From the NCBI GenBank assembly GCA_902782305.1, contig CACZMV010000026.1, positions 1 through 33,617 on the forward strand: DNA of 33,617 bases. Direction: 5' to 3'. The notes below the pieces were generated by a model. That model was not told where the DNA came from, searched no databases, and saw only the letters and a program-made list of their open reading frames with translations. This document shows, piece by piece, positions 1 to 7,134 of the stretch. Within the stretch, counting starts at the first letter, position 1. Each line of letters begins with the position of its first letter. The DNA is from an uncultured Prevotellaceae bacterium. GTDB taxonomy: Bacteria > Bacteroidota > Bacteroidia > Bacteroidales > Bacteroidaceae. The translations under genes were made by a program, and so were the position numbers.

Positions 1-1
1 A

Positions 2-130
2 CTGAACCTGCGTATGTCATCAGAATTGCATTCTCGCGTCGCAGCATTTGTTGCAGCCACTGGCACCACTATCAACGACTTCATCAACGATGCCATCAAG
101 AACGAGTTGAAGCACGCTGCTGCTTTATGA
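2..130 (+). CDS. HicB-like antitoxin, C-terminal part (partial at window edge)
   Basis: The reading frame is open from the window edge to the TGA at 128-130 and gives 42 residues. The peptide starts LNLRMSSELHSRVAAF and continues into a TTINDFIND segment. This is the layout of the ribbon-helix-helix end of HicB-family antitoxins: a short beta strand, SxELH, a helix, then a T(T/S)xNDFI second helix. HicB proteins bind DNA through this domain and neutralise the HicA mRNA interferase. The N-terminal HicB domain and any hicA lie outside the window, so a toxin cannot be confirmed. The stop overlaps an ATG in an ATGA arrangement, implying a coupled downstream ORF. Other short ribbon-helix-helix repressors are possible. 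Confidence 0.55.
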   Translation: MNLRMSSELHSRVAAFVAATGTTINDFINDAIKNELKHAAAL

Positions 131-283
131 GTACAATCATTGAGAAATTAGAGTAGCATCAGCCTGCCTCACCATCAAGATGGAGAGAAAACTGAGTTTA
201 GACAAGCACACAAGAAATTGCTTCGTACATTGCTGCAACAACAAATGCAGTTGTTAGATGAAATAGAGAAAGACAAAAAATAA
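127..283 (+). pseudogene. Small frame-disrupted ORF coupled to the HicB-like gene
   Basis: An ATG at 127 overlaps the previous stop and encodes nine residues (MSTIIEKLE) before a TAG at 154-156. In the +1-shifted frame an ORF runs from 152 to the TAA at 281-283. It has a lysine- and glutamine-rich helical character and ends LLDEIEKDKK. Skipping one base near the TAG would join the pieces into a protein of about 51 residues, probably a coiled coil. I do not recognise it. It could be a decayed partner of the upstream gene, a sequencing error or two unrelated fragments. Confidence 0.3.
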
Positions 284-295
284 AGATGAATTAAC

Positions 296-328
296 ATGGG
301 TGTAGTTTAGGGGTAGTACTGCACCCAT
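296..328. repeat. Inverted repeat opening the 12-bp repeat array
   Basis: The 11-mer ATGGGTGTAGT (296-306) can pair with ACTGCACCCAT (318-328) across an 11-nt loop. The only mismatch in DNA would be a G-U pair in RNA. The right arm is the first copy of the tandem repeat that follows, so the left arm could pair with several alternative right arms. Confidence 0.5.
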
Positions 329-377
329 TACTGCACCCATTACTGCACCCATTACTGCACCCGTTACTGCACCCGTT
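318..377. repeat. Five tandem copies of a 12-bp unit
   Basis: The unit ACTGCACCCATT occupies 318-329, 330-341 and 342-353. Two copies with G in place of A (ACTGCACCCGTT) follow at 354-365 and 366-377. The copies are otherwise identical, and there are no spacers, so this is not a CRISPR array. No gene covers the stretch. On the minus strand it would read as an MGAV repeat, but that ORF has no coding support. Confidence 0.9.
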
Positions 378-400
378 CTTAAAAAAACATTATTATTCGA

Positions 401-448
401 TTGTACAAAGTAACCACATATTTCATAAACTGTGGTAGTTTTGTACAA
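401..448. repeat. 18-bp imperfect inverted repeat with TTGTACAA ends
   Basis: The left arm 401-418 and right arm 431-448 match with three mismatches around a 12-nt centre. Each outer end is the 8-bp palindrome TTGTACAA. A third partial copy, TTTTGTACA, lies at 484-492 over the 3' end of the tRNA gene and repeats 439-447 exactly. It could be an operator, a recombinase site or a cruciform. Confidence 0.6.
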
Positions 449-462
449 CACATAAAAAAAAA

Positions 463-486
463 AAAGAGAGGTAAAAACCTCTCTTT
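463..486 (-). terminator. Rho-independent terminator of tRNA-Lys
   Basis: Read on the minus strand just after the tRNA, a 9-bp stem (478-486 with 463-471) closes a short T-rich loop. A run of T residues follows (complement of the A run at 454-465). It lies only a few bases past the mature tRNA 3' end. Confidence 0.75.
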
Positions 487-488
487 TG

Positions 489-561
489 TACACCCGCAGG
501 GGTTCGAACCCTGGACACCCTGATTAAGAGTCAGGTGCTCTACCAACTGAGCTACGGGTGC
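489..561 (-). tRNA. tRNA-Lys (anticodon CTT)
   Basis: The reverse complement folds as a standard 73-nt cloverleaf. The acceptor stem GCACCCG pairs with CGGGTGT (G1-U72 wobble), followed by discriminator A. The D arm reads GCTCAGTTGGTAGAGC. The anticodon stem CCTGA/TCAGG encloses the loop CTCTTAA, giving anticodon CTT. The T arm contains GGTTCGAACC. CCA is not encoded. It has its own promoter upstream and terminator downstream, so it appears to be a single-gene transcript. Confidence 0.95.
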
Positions 562-583
562 ATCGTTTTCTCGATTGCGGGTG

Positions 584-615
584 CAAAGGTACGCAGTATT
601 TTTGAATCCACCAAA
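584..615 (-). promoter_or_regulatory. Promoter of tRNA-Lys
   Basis: On the minus strand, TACCTTTG (complement of 584-591) fits the Bacteroidetes -7 element TANNTTTG. TTTG (complement of 612-615) lies 20 nt upstream as the -33 element. The start of transcription would fall shortly before the tRNA 5' end at 561. Confidence 0.7.
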
Positions 616-651
616 CTTTTTCGAGACTTTTTTCAAAAAAAGTAGGAAAAA

Positions 652-676
652 GGCTCATTTTCCGATGAAATGAGCC
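652..676 (-). terminator. Terminator downstream of hppA
   Basis: The 9-bp stem GGCTCATTT (652-660) / AAATGAGCC (668-676) has a 7-nt loop and lies 15 nt past the hppA stop. In the minus direction it is followed by TTTTT. Confidence 0.75.
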
Positions 677-691
677 CTTTCCCTGTGGATT

Positions 692-2878
692 TTAGATAAA
701 GAGGATGGTTAAACCAGCCATTACAATGCTGACCATCGACATGAGTTTGATGAGAATATTGAGCGATGGACCAGAGGTATCCTTGAAGGGATCGCCCACG
801 GTGTCGCCCACGATGGTAGCCTTATGAGCAAACGAGCCCTTACCACCAAAGTTGCCTTCTTCGACCATCTTCTTGGCATTGTCCCACGCACCACCTGCAT
901 TGGCCATAAAGACAGCAAGGGTGAAGCCTCCAGCCAATCCGCCAACCAACAGGCCTAACACACCTGCAACGCCGAGCACGCAACCTACGACGATAGGAAT
1001 GGCAATGGCGAGAAGCGAGGGGAATATCATTTCGTGCTGAGCAGCACGGGTTGAGATTTCAACGCAGGAACCATAGTCGGGAGTGCCTGTGCCTTCGAGG
1101 ATGCCAGGAATTTCGCGGAACTGACGGCGAACCTCTTCAACCATCTTCTGAGCAGCACGACCTACAGCCTCCATGGTGAGTCCGCAGAACAGGAAGGCAG
1201 CCATAGCGCCGATGAAAGCGCCCACGAGCACCTTGGGGTTCATGAGGTTGACCTGGAAATAGTTCATGAAATCAGGGATGGTGGCCTGAGCGGCATTGAT
1301 GGTTTCGCCCTTGACATTCTCCATCATGATGCCGGCACGCTCCATAGCAATCTTGATTTCCTCGATGTAAGAGGCGAGGAGAGCGAGGGCGGTGAGGGCT
1401 GCAGAACCAATGGCAAAGCCTTTACCGGTAGCAGCAGTGGTGTTGCCCAGAGCGTCGAGCGCGTCGGTACGATGACGAACCTCTTCGCCCAGTTCAGACA
1501 TCTCGGCATTACCACCGGCATTGTCGGCAATAGGTCCGTAAGCGTCGGTGGCCAGCGTAATGCCCAGCGTAGAGAGCATACCTACAGCAGCGATACCAAT
1601 GCCATAGAGTCCGTGAGCCAGACTCTCGCTAGACATGGAGAGGTCGAAGCCATTGGCAAAGCCGAAGCTGAGAATGATGGCGACACCAATGGTGATGACG
1701 GGGATGCAGGTAGAAATCATGCCCGTGCCTATACCTTTAATAATAACGGTGGCAGAACCTGTAAGACCAGCCTCAGAGATTTTCTGGGTGGGCTTGTAGG
1801 AATGAGAGGTGTAATACTCGGTGGCTTGACCGATGATGACACCTGCAGCCAGTCCGCTGATGACAGAGAAGGAGAGGCCGAGCCAGTTTTCAATGCCAAG
1901 GAAATAAAGGATGCCGAAGGTGGCAATGGCAATGAGAATGGCACTGACATTGGTGCCAAGGGCCAGAGACTTCAGCAGGTCGCGCATGGTGGCTCCCTCC
2001 TTGGTGCGAACCAGGAAGATGCCGAAGAGCGACAGGAAGACGCCCACAGCGGCAATCAACATGGGGGCAATGACAGCACGCAACTGAACCTCGAGACCAG
2101 CCACAGAGAAGGCGGCAGCACCAAGGGCAGCAGTAGAGAGCACAGAACCGCAATACGACTCGTAGAGGTCGGCACCCATACCAGCCACGTCGCCTACGTT
2201 ATCGCCTACGTTATCGGCAATGGTAGCGGGGTTGCGTGGATCGTCCTCAGGAATGTCGGCTTCGACCTTACCCACAATGTCGGCACCCACGTCGGCGGCC
2301 TTGGTGTAGATACCTCCACCAACACGGGCGAAGAGGGCCTGCGTCGAGGCACCCATACCAAAGGTAAGCATGGTGGTGGTGATGGTGATGAGTGAATCGT
2401 CAGTGAATCTGTTCAGCGCAATGAACCAGATAGCAATGTCGAGCAGGCCGAGACCTACGACGGTGAGACCCATGACGGCACCTGAGCGGAAGGCAACCTT
2501 CAAACCGCTGTTCAGACTCTGGCGGGCAGCATTAGCCGTGCGGGCAGAAGCGTATGTGGCGGTCTTCATGCCGAAGAAACCAGCCAATCCAGAGAAGAAG
2601 CCACCCGTGAGGAAGGCAAACGGCACCCAGGGGTTCTGCACATTCAGACCGTAGGCCATGAAGGCAAACAGGGCGCAGAGCACCACAAACACAATGCCTA
2701 CGACCTTGTACTGTTGCCACAGATAAGCCATAGCACCTTTACGAACGTAGAGGGCAATCTCCTTCATGCGGGGCGTTCCCTCGTCTTCGCCCATCATCTG
2801 ACGGAAGAAGAAAAAAGCCATGCCCAGAGCAACGATAGATGCAATGGGCACGAGCCAGAATACACATGGAATGTTCAT
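692..2878 (-). CDS. hppA: Membrane-bound ion-pumping pyrophosphatase
   Basis: The 728-residue polytopic membrane protein hydrolyses pyrophosphate and uses the energy to move H+ and/or Na+ out of the cytoplasm. Family signatures are clear. The substrate loop DVGADIVGKVE lies near residues 195-205, followed by DNVGDNVGD and later acidic motifs such as DAYGPIADNAGG, DALGN and DTVGDPFKD. The GNTTAATGKG segment has Ala where K+-independent enzymes carry Lys, which marks the K+-dependent class. That class includes Na+-pumping and Na+,H+-pumping members known from gut Bacteroidetes; the coupling ion cannot be read by eye. Length is normal. It lies 60 nt downstream of the acidic hypothetical gene on the same strand and is followed by a good terminator, so the two are probably one transcript. 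Confidence 0.97.
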   Translation of the reverse strand: MNIPCVFWLVPIASIVALGMAFFFFRQMMGEDEGTPRMKEIALYVRKGAMAYLWQQYKVVGIVFVVLCALFAFMAYGLNVQNPWVPFAFLTGGFFSGLAGFFGMKTATYASARTANAARQSLNSGLKVAFRSGAVMGLTVVGLGLLDIAIWFIALNRFTDDSLITITTTMLTFGMGASTQALFARVGGGIYTKAADVGADIVGKVEADIPEDDPRNPATIADNVGDNVGDVAGMGADLYESYCGSVLSTAALGAAAFSVAGLEVQLRAVIAPMLIAAVGVFLSLFGIFLVRTKEGATMRDLLKSLALGTNVSAILIAIATFGILYFLGIENWLGLSFSVISGLAAGVIIGQATEYYTSHSYKPTQKISEAGLTGSATVIIKGIGTGMISTCIPVITIGVAIILSFGFANGFDLSMSSESLAHGLYGIGIAAVGMLSTLGITLATDAYGPIADNAGGNAEMSELGEEVRHRTDALDALGNTTAATGKGFAIGSAALTALALLASYIEEIKIAMERAGIMMENVKGETINAAQATIPDFMNYFQVNLMNPKVLVGAFIGAMAAFLFCGLTMEAVGRAAQKMVEEVRRQFREIPGILEGTGTPDYGSCVEISTRAAQHEMIFPSLLAIAIPIVVGCVLGVAGVLGLLVGGLAGGFTLAVFMANAGGAWDNAKKMVEEGNFGGKGSFAHKATIVGDTVGDPFKDTSGPSLNILIKLMSMVSIVMAGLTILFI

Positions 2879-2903
2879 AGTTTATAGATTAGAAATAAAA
2901 ATA

Positions 2904-2938
2904 TAGTTTCAGGATTCAAGTTTCAGGATTCAAGAATC
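2904..2938. repeat. Heptad tract, five units, touching a stop codon
   Basis: In minus orientation five 7-mers run from 2938 down to 2904: GATTCTT, GAATCCT, GAAACTT, GAATCCT and GAAACTA. The first directly follows the TAA stop of the upstream hypothetical gene. The tract fills more than half of the gap before hppA. TGA recurs across unit junctions, so the tract contains stops in more than one frame. Confidence 0.85.
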
Positions 2939-3754
2939 TTACTCGTCAGCGATGAAATCGGAGAGCGATTCAGCGTCCTCGTCAGGATCGGCAGCGATAT
3001 CGAACGTGGTACGATAGTTGTTCTCGTTGATTTCGTCGTCGTTGGGATCGTCGATTTCAACATCGTCCTCATCGGGGCTGTTGTAATCGTCAACGATTTC
3101 AACGTCTGCATCCTCGTCGTCCTCGTCGCCAAAGCCCTTAGGTTCGTCGAAGCGCATGCGTGGCTTGATGGTTTCAGGTTTCAACTTGGCAAAGATGGCC
3201 TCTACCCAAGAACCTTTTGCCACCTCGAGCACCTCGTAGCCGTCGGCAACCTTCTTCTCGTACATGCCGCCCTTCTTGTGCAGACGCTCTTTGGGAAGGG
3301 TAGTGGTGGAAATGTCGAAACCACTCTCAATGATGTCCTGAATGGACTGCGACAGTGAGTCCCATCCGCCGCCGAAATTGCGGTCTAGTACCTCGATGAG
3401 CTTGGCAGCCGTGATGTGGCGAATGTTCTCGTAAGTAAGGTCGGTAACGCGAACAATGGGGCGCTTCTTGATGGCCCACGTAATCTTCTGGTCTTCGCTA
3501 AACTTAATACTGCCTACTTTATAGCCCTGCTTGGCATATTTCTCGAGAACGGGCTTGCTGTCGTCTTTAACATCTTCTATCATAAAAGCGCTCCTGATGA
3601 TGTCGGCATAGTGGCGCAGATTGTCTTTCAATTCTGCATCCTTCTCTGCTGCATCGAGCATGCGAAAGATGTCGTTTTCCTGTACGTCCCATACGCTGCT
3701 CTTTGTCAGCGACTTCAGACTAAGTGCTTTGTTGCTTGTTGTTTCTTTTGCCAT
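2939..3754 (-). CDS. Conserved-type hypothetical protein with strongly acidic C-terminus
   Basis: I do not recognise a named family. From the ATG at 3754 the product has 271 residues. The first ~200 look like a folded, soluble, mixed alpha/beta region with several lysines. The last ~65 residues are almost entirely Asp, Glu and Asn (for example GDEDDEDADVEIVDD) and are probably disordered. There is no signal peptide or membrane segment. A longer in-frame start at 3874 would add a 40-residue extension that runs across the promoter, so I reject it. The acidic tail could bind a basic partner or mimic nucleic acid; that is inference only. It is divergent from rarA and upstream of hppA. Confidence 0.8.
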   Translation of the reverse strand: MAKETTSNKALSLKSLTKSSVWDVQENDIFRMLDAAEKDAELKDNLRHYADIIRSAFMIEDVKDDSKPVLEKYAKQGYKVGSIKFSEDQKITWAIKKRPIVRVTDLTYENIRHITAAKLIEVLDRNFGGGWDSLSQSIQDIIESGFDISTTTLPKERLHKKGGMYEKKVADGYEVLEVAKGSWVEAIFAKLKPETIKPRMRFDEPKGFGDEDDEDADVEIVDDYNSPDEDDVEIDDPNDDEINENNYRTTFDIAADPDEDAESLSDFIADE

Positions 3755-3787
3755 AGTGTAATTGTATATTTTTTGTTTATTTGCTTG

Positions 3788-3795
3788 CAAATGTA
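3788..3795 (-). promoter_or_regulatory. -7 element for the acidic hypothetical gene / hppA
   Basis: TACATTTG on the minus strand matches TANNTTTG and lies about 35 nt upstream of the ATG at 3754. No convincing -33 TTTG was found at the usual spacing. Confidence 0.45.
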
Positions 3796-3803
3796 CGAAA
3801 AAA

Positions 3804-3831
3804 AGTGTAAAGTGTATAGAGAAAAGAGAAA
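3804..3831. repeat. Heptad tract between divergent genes
   Basis: Four 7-mers in plus orientation: AGTGTAA, AGTGTAT, AGAGAAA and AGAGAAA. This is the one tract that does not touch a stop codon; it sits upstream of the minus-strand promoter. Confidence 0.7.
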
Positions 3832-3889
3832 AATTTGCTGTAGAACTAAAAAAATATGCATTCCAGATGATCAATTCTTATTTATTTTG

Positions 3890-3897
3890 TACCTTTG
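3890..3897 (+). promoter_or_regulatory. -7 element of rarA
   Basis: TACCTTTG fits TANNTTTG and ends 10 nt before the rarA ATG. The mRNA leader would be very short or almost absent. The -33 element is unclear. Confidence 0.5.
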
Positions 3898-3907
3898 CAT
3901 CTGAATT

Positions 3908-5188
3908 ATGGCTGAACCGTTAGCAGAAAGATTACGTCCGCGCTCGCTCGACGATTACATTGGGCAGAAGCATTTGGTAGGCGAGGGTGCCGTGCTGCGT
4001 AAGATGATAGACGCAGGACGCATCTCCTCTTTTATATTATGGGGACCTCCAGGAGTGGGCAAGACTACGCTGGCGCAGATTATTGCCAATAAATTGCAGA
4101 CGCAGTTCTATACGCTATCGGCCGTGACGAGCGGGGTAAAGGATGTGCGCGAGGTGATAGAAAGGGCGCAGAAGGGTAGATTCTTCAACGAGGCTTCGCC
4201 CATACTGTTTATCGATGAAATCCACCGTTTTTCCAAATCGCAGCAGGATTCGCTGTTGGGGGCTGTAGAAAAAGGTATCGTGACGCTGATAGGTGCTACG
4301 ACGGAGAATCCATCGTTTGAGGTGATTCGTCCGTTGTTGTCGCGCTGTCAATTGTATGTGCTGAAATCGCTGGAAAAGGAAGATTTGCAGGAACTGCTTC
4401 AGCGCGCCATTACGAAAGACATCATCTTAAAGGAACGCAAGATAGAGCTGAAAGAGACATCGGCCATGATGCGGTATAGCGGAGGTGACGCTCGTAAGTT
4501 ATTAAATATCTTGGAATTAGTAGTTGAGAGTTCAAGCAATGATGAGATTGTAATCACTGATTCTATCGTGGAAGAATGCTTGCAGCAGAACCCACTGGCA
4601 TACGACAAAGACGGCGAGATGCACTACGACATCATATCGGCATTCATCAAGTCGATTCGTGGCTCAGACCCTGATGCTGCACTCTACTGGATGGCCCGTA
4701 TGATTGAGGGTGGGGAGGACCCACAGTTCATAGCGCGCAGACTGGTTATATCGGCTGCAGAGGATATTGGATTGGCAAATCCCAATGCATTGTTGCTGGC
4801 GAATGCCGCTTTCGATGCTGTGATGAAGATAGGATGGCCAGAAGGTCGCATACCATTGGCAGAATGTGCCGTCTATCTGGCCACATCGCCCAAGAGTAAT
4901 TCAGCATATCTGGGCATAGGGGCCGCGTTGGAATTGGTGCAAAAGATGGGCAACCAGCCTGTGCCGTTGCACCTGCGCAATGCGCCAACATCGTTGATGA
5001 AAGACCTGGGATATAGCGACGGATATAAATATCCACACGATTTCATCGGCCATTTTACGCCCCAGCAATATATGCCTGATGCGCTGCAAGAAGAGCGTCT
5101 GTGGCACGCCCAGCATTCGCCGGCAGAAGAGAAATTGTATGAACGAATGGTGAATTATTGGGGGAAACGCTTCGCTAGTGAAAAGTGA
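3908..5188 (+). CDS. rarA: Replication-associated recombination protein A (AAA+ ATPase)
   Basis: The 426-residue cytoplasmic ATPase belongs to the RarA/MgsA/WRNIP1 family, which acts at stalled replication forks. Walker A is GPPGVGKT (residues 46-53) and Walker B is the FIDEIHRF region (about 101-108), followed by the ATTENPSFE sensor-1 segment. The C-terminal half carries the family tetramerisation region, with RGSDPDAALYWMARM and GAALELVQKMG. Length is normal. The ATG at 3908 is preceded by a promoter and begins the typical MAEPLAERLRP. The last three residues and stop (SEK then TGA) are encoded within an AGTGAAA-type heptad tract, so the tract supplies the natural stop. Confidence 0.97.
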   Translation: MAEPLAERLRPRSLDDYIGQKHLVGEGAVLRKMIDAGRISSFILWGPPGVGKTTLAQIIANKLQTQFYTLSAVTSGVKDVREVIERAQKGRFFNEASPILFIDEIHRFSKSQQDSLLGAVEKGIVTLIGATTENPSFEVIRPLLSRCQLYVLKSLEKEDLQELLQRAITKDIILKERKIELKETSAMMRYSGGDARKLLNILELVVESSSNDEIVITDSIVEECLQQNPLAYDKDGEMHYDIISAFIKSIRGSDPDAALYWMARMIEGGEDPQFIARRLVISAAEDIGLANPNALLLANAAFDAVMKIGWPEGRIPLAECAVYLATSPKSNSAYLGIGAALELVQKMGNQPVPLHLRNAPTSLMKDLGYSDGYKYPHDFIGHFTPQQYMPDALQEERLWHAQHSPAEEKLYERMVNYWGKRFASEK

Positions 5189-5281
5189 AGGTCGCGATTA
5201 AGTGAGAACAGAGCTAAGCTTGCTTAAGCTATGTCGAACGTGAGCGAGCTCGATGTGAAACATCAATAGTGAAAAGTGGAA
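5177..5281. repeat. rarA-TRIC spacer: heptad ends, 12-bp direct repeats and palindromic core
   Basis: The 12-mer TAGTGAAAAGTG occurs exactly at 5176-5187 and 5267-5278, bracketing 79 bp. The left copy contains the rarA stop; the right copy leads directly into the start of the next gene. Inside are AGCTAAGC / GCTTAAGCT (5212-5230, one bulged base) and GATGT-gaa-ACATC (5252-5264). The 10-mer AAGCTTGCTT (5216-5225) recurs at 33379-33388. The arrangement resembles a REP-like palindromic element. Confidence 0.65.
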
Positions 5282-5899
5282 ATGGAGTACGAGAATATCA
5301 TACAGCAGATTATTGAGTTTTTAGGTACGTTTGCCTTTGCCATATCAGGTATCAGACATGCAGCTGCAAAGCATTTCGATTGGTTTGGCGGCTATGTGTG
5401 TGGTATTGCGGTAGCCATTGGTGGTGGTACCATTCGCGACGTGATGTTGGGAGTAACACCATTCTGGATGACCAATCCGTTTTATATGATCTGTACGGCG
5501 TTGGCGCTGATTTTTGTTATTATTTTTACAAAACACATGGAGGGTTTACGCAACACATGGTTTGTGTTCGATACTTTGGGATTGGCGCTGTTTACGATAG
5601 CAGGAATCCAGAAGTCGCTACTCTTCGGACAACCTTATTGGGTGGCCATCATCATGGGCTGTATCACGGGTTCAGCAGGTGGTGTCATCCGCGATATATT
5701 ATTAAATAATGTACCTGTAATCTTCCATAAGGAAATCTATGCAATGGCGGCAGTTCTTGGAGGTATAACTTATTGGTTACTAGATATTCTTATGGTTCCC
5801 ATTGAAGCAACAGTTATAGCGTCTTTCATGGTAACTTGCTTGATTAGATTCCTGGCTGTTCGCTATCATCTGTCGCTTCCAACGCTAAAAGACGAGTAG
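5282..5899 (+). CDS. TRIC/YadS-family (UPF0126) membrane channel protein
   Basis: The 205-residue integral membrane protein contains two homologous three-helix repeats. Each carries the family glycine-rich turn, GGGTIRDV near residues 50-57 and GGVIRDIL in the second half. E. coli YadS and the structurally studied prokaryotic TRIC channels share this plan and length. Those proteins form trimers permeable to monovalent cations, especially K+; the physiological role in bacteria is unclear. I place the start at the ATG at 5282. An in-frame GTG at 5276 would add two residues that lie in the heptad tract. The gene follows rarA on the same strand and ends in a bidirectional hairpin. Confidence 0.9.
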   Translation: MEYENIIQQIIEFLGTFAFAISGIRHAAAKHFDWFGGYVCGIAVAIGGGTIRDVMLGVTPFWMTNPFYMICTALALIFVIIFTKHMEGLRNTWFVFDTLGLALFTIAGIQKSLLFGQPYWVAIIMGCITGSAGGVIRDILLNNVPVIFHKEIYAMAAVLGGITYWLLDILMVPIEATVIASFMVTCLIRFLAVRYHLSLPTLKDE

Positions 5900-5903
5900 G
5901 GGA

Positions 5904-5934
5904 AGCGAGTAGGGGAGATACCCCCCTACTTCGC
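5904..5934. terminator. Bidirectional hairpin between convergent genes
   Basis: GCGAGTAGGGG pairs with CCCCCTACTTCGC around a short AGATA-type loop. It lies just past the TRIC-type gene stop and overlaps the last codons and stop (5926-5928) of the convergent alcohol dehydrogenase gene. There is no long T run on either side, so terminator efficiency is uncertain. Confidence 0.55.
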
Positions 5935-7107
5935 CAACTTATAAATGTCGCGCATAGCCTTAGCGTCCAACACCTCCATAGCACCTATGTTAATGGTGCC
6001 TCCGCGAGAACATTTGTCAACTAAAACGTCGATTTCATCGTCAGTAATCTCACGTCCTATCAATTCGTGGATATTGATAGGCATACCAATCTTGTGATAG
6101 AAATCCTCAATAGCACGAATACCTTTTTCAGCGGTTTCATCGGGATGCGCAAAATCGTTGTCAACGCCCATTACATTCACAGCAAACTGGACAAAACGGC
6201 TCAAATGACGGTCTTTGACATAACGAGCCCATGAAGGCCACAAAGCGGCCAATCCAGCGCCATGAGTAACGCCGAATAGGGCGCTCAGCTCGTGTTCGAG
6301 CTTATGGGTGGCAAAATCTTTCTCCATTCCCAATTCCGTTAAATCGTTATGTGACAAGGAGCTAGCCCACATAATTTGGGCACGATTGCGATAATCGTCA
6401 GGATGCAGTAAAACCACCTGTACAGCGTCTTTAACGGTGCGCAGTAGGGCCTCAGAAATGGCATCCGTCAGCGTCATGTCCTCATATTTAGTGAAATAGC
6501 GCTCCATGGTGTGCATCATGATATCAGTAGCACCTGCAGCAGTCTGATAAGCAGGCAAGGTGTAGGTGCGCTCAGGATTCATGACAGCAAACTTACAACG
6601 GCATAAATCGCTGTTAACACCGCGTTTCAGTAAGCCTTCGTCCTTGGTAATAACGGTGCTGGACGACATTTCTGAACCAGCAGCAGGAATTGTGAGCACA
6701 GCTCCAACAGGCAGGCATTTTTCAGGAGTTTTTCCACACCAGAAGTCCCATACGTCGCCATCGTAAGGAACACCATAGCCAATGGCCTTAGAAGAGTCGA
6801 TAACGCTTCCGCCACCAACGGCTAGAATAAAATCGACGTTTTTCTGACGACAAATCTCAATGCCTTCGTAAACCTTAGATAAAAGTGGATTAGGCACAAC
6901 GCCACCAAGTTCTGTAAACGGAATGCCTGCATCATTGAGTTGCTGACGAACCACAGACAACAAGCCTGAGCGTTCGGCTGATCCGCCACCATAATGAACA
7001 AGAACATGGGTTGCACCTTGTGATTTTACCAGCTGGCCAATCTTAGATTCAGCCTCACGTCCAAAAACGACGCGAGTTGGTGCATAGAAATTAAAATCCT
7101 TAATCAT
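5926..7107 (-). CDS. Iron-containing alcohol dehydrogenase, YqhD/BDH-like
   Basis: The 393-residue cytoplasmic enzyme of the group III alcohol dehydrogenase family is likely an NAD(P)H-dependent reductase of aldehydes. The cofactor-binding segments are HYGGGSAERSG (38-48) and LAVGGGSVIDS (95-105). Four metal ligands can be placed by comparison with E. coli YqhD: Asp195, His199, His268 and His282, with the expected 4 and 14 residue spacings. The ATG at 7107 (MIKDFNFYAP) is chosen because an in-frame ATG at 7137 would lie inside the promoter. Substrate cannot be inferred from sequence. It is monocistronic and convergent with the TRIC-type gene. Confidence 0.95.
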   Translation of the reverse strand: MIKDFNFYAPTRVVFGREAESKIGQLVKSQGATHVLVHYGGGSAERSGLLSVVRQQLNDAGIPFTELGGVVPNPLLSKVYEGIEICRQKNVDFILAVGGGSVIDSSKAIGYGVPYDGDVWDFWCGKTPEKCLPVGAVLTIPAAGSEMSSSTVITKDEGLLKRGVNSDLCRCKFAVMNPERTYTLPAYQTAAGATDIMMHTMERYFTKYEDMTLTDAISEALLRTVKDAVQVVLLHPDDYRNRAQIMWASSLSHNDLTELGMEKDFATHKLEHELSALFGVTHGAGLAALWPSWARYVKDRHLSRFVQFAVNVMGVDNDFAHPDETAEKGIRAIEDFYHKIGMPINIHELIGREITDDEIDVLVDKCSRGGTINIGAMEVLDAKAMRDIYKLAK

Positions 7108-7134
7108 AACCTTATAGTTTTTGCTAATTTTCTG

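Noticed and set aside
318-377. CRISPR array
   Set aside because: The 12-bp units are directly adjacent with no spacers and no cas genes are present.
1472-2395. Long plus-strand ORF (307 codons) opposite hppA
   Set aside because: It lies wholly inside a certain minus-strand gene, has Gly/His/Arg-rich low-order composition, and shows no recognisable domain or promoter.
3755-3874. 40-residue N-terminal extension of the acidic protein
   Set aside because: It would place the -7 promoter element and a heptad tract inside the coding region and has no family support.
5212-5264. Rho-independent terminator after rarA
   Set aside because: The palindromes are imperfect or short and no T run follows; a repeat element explains them better.
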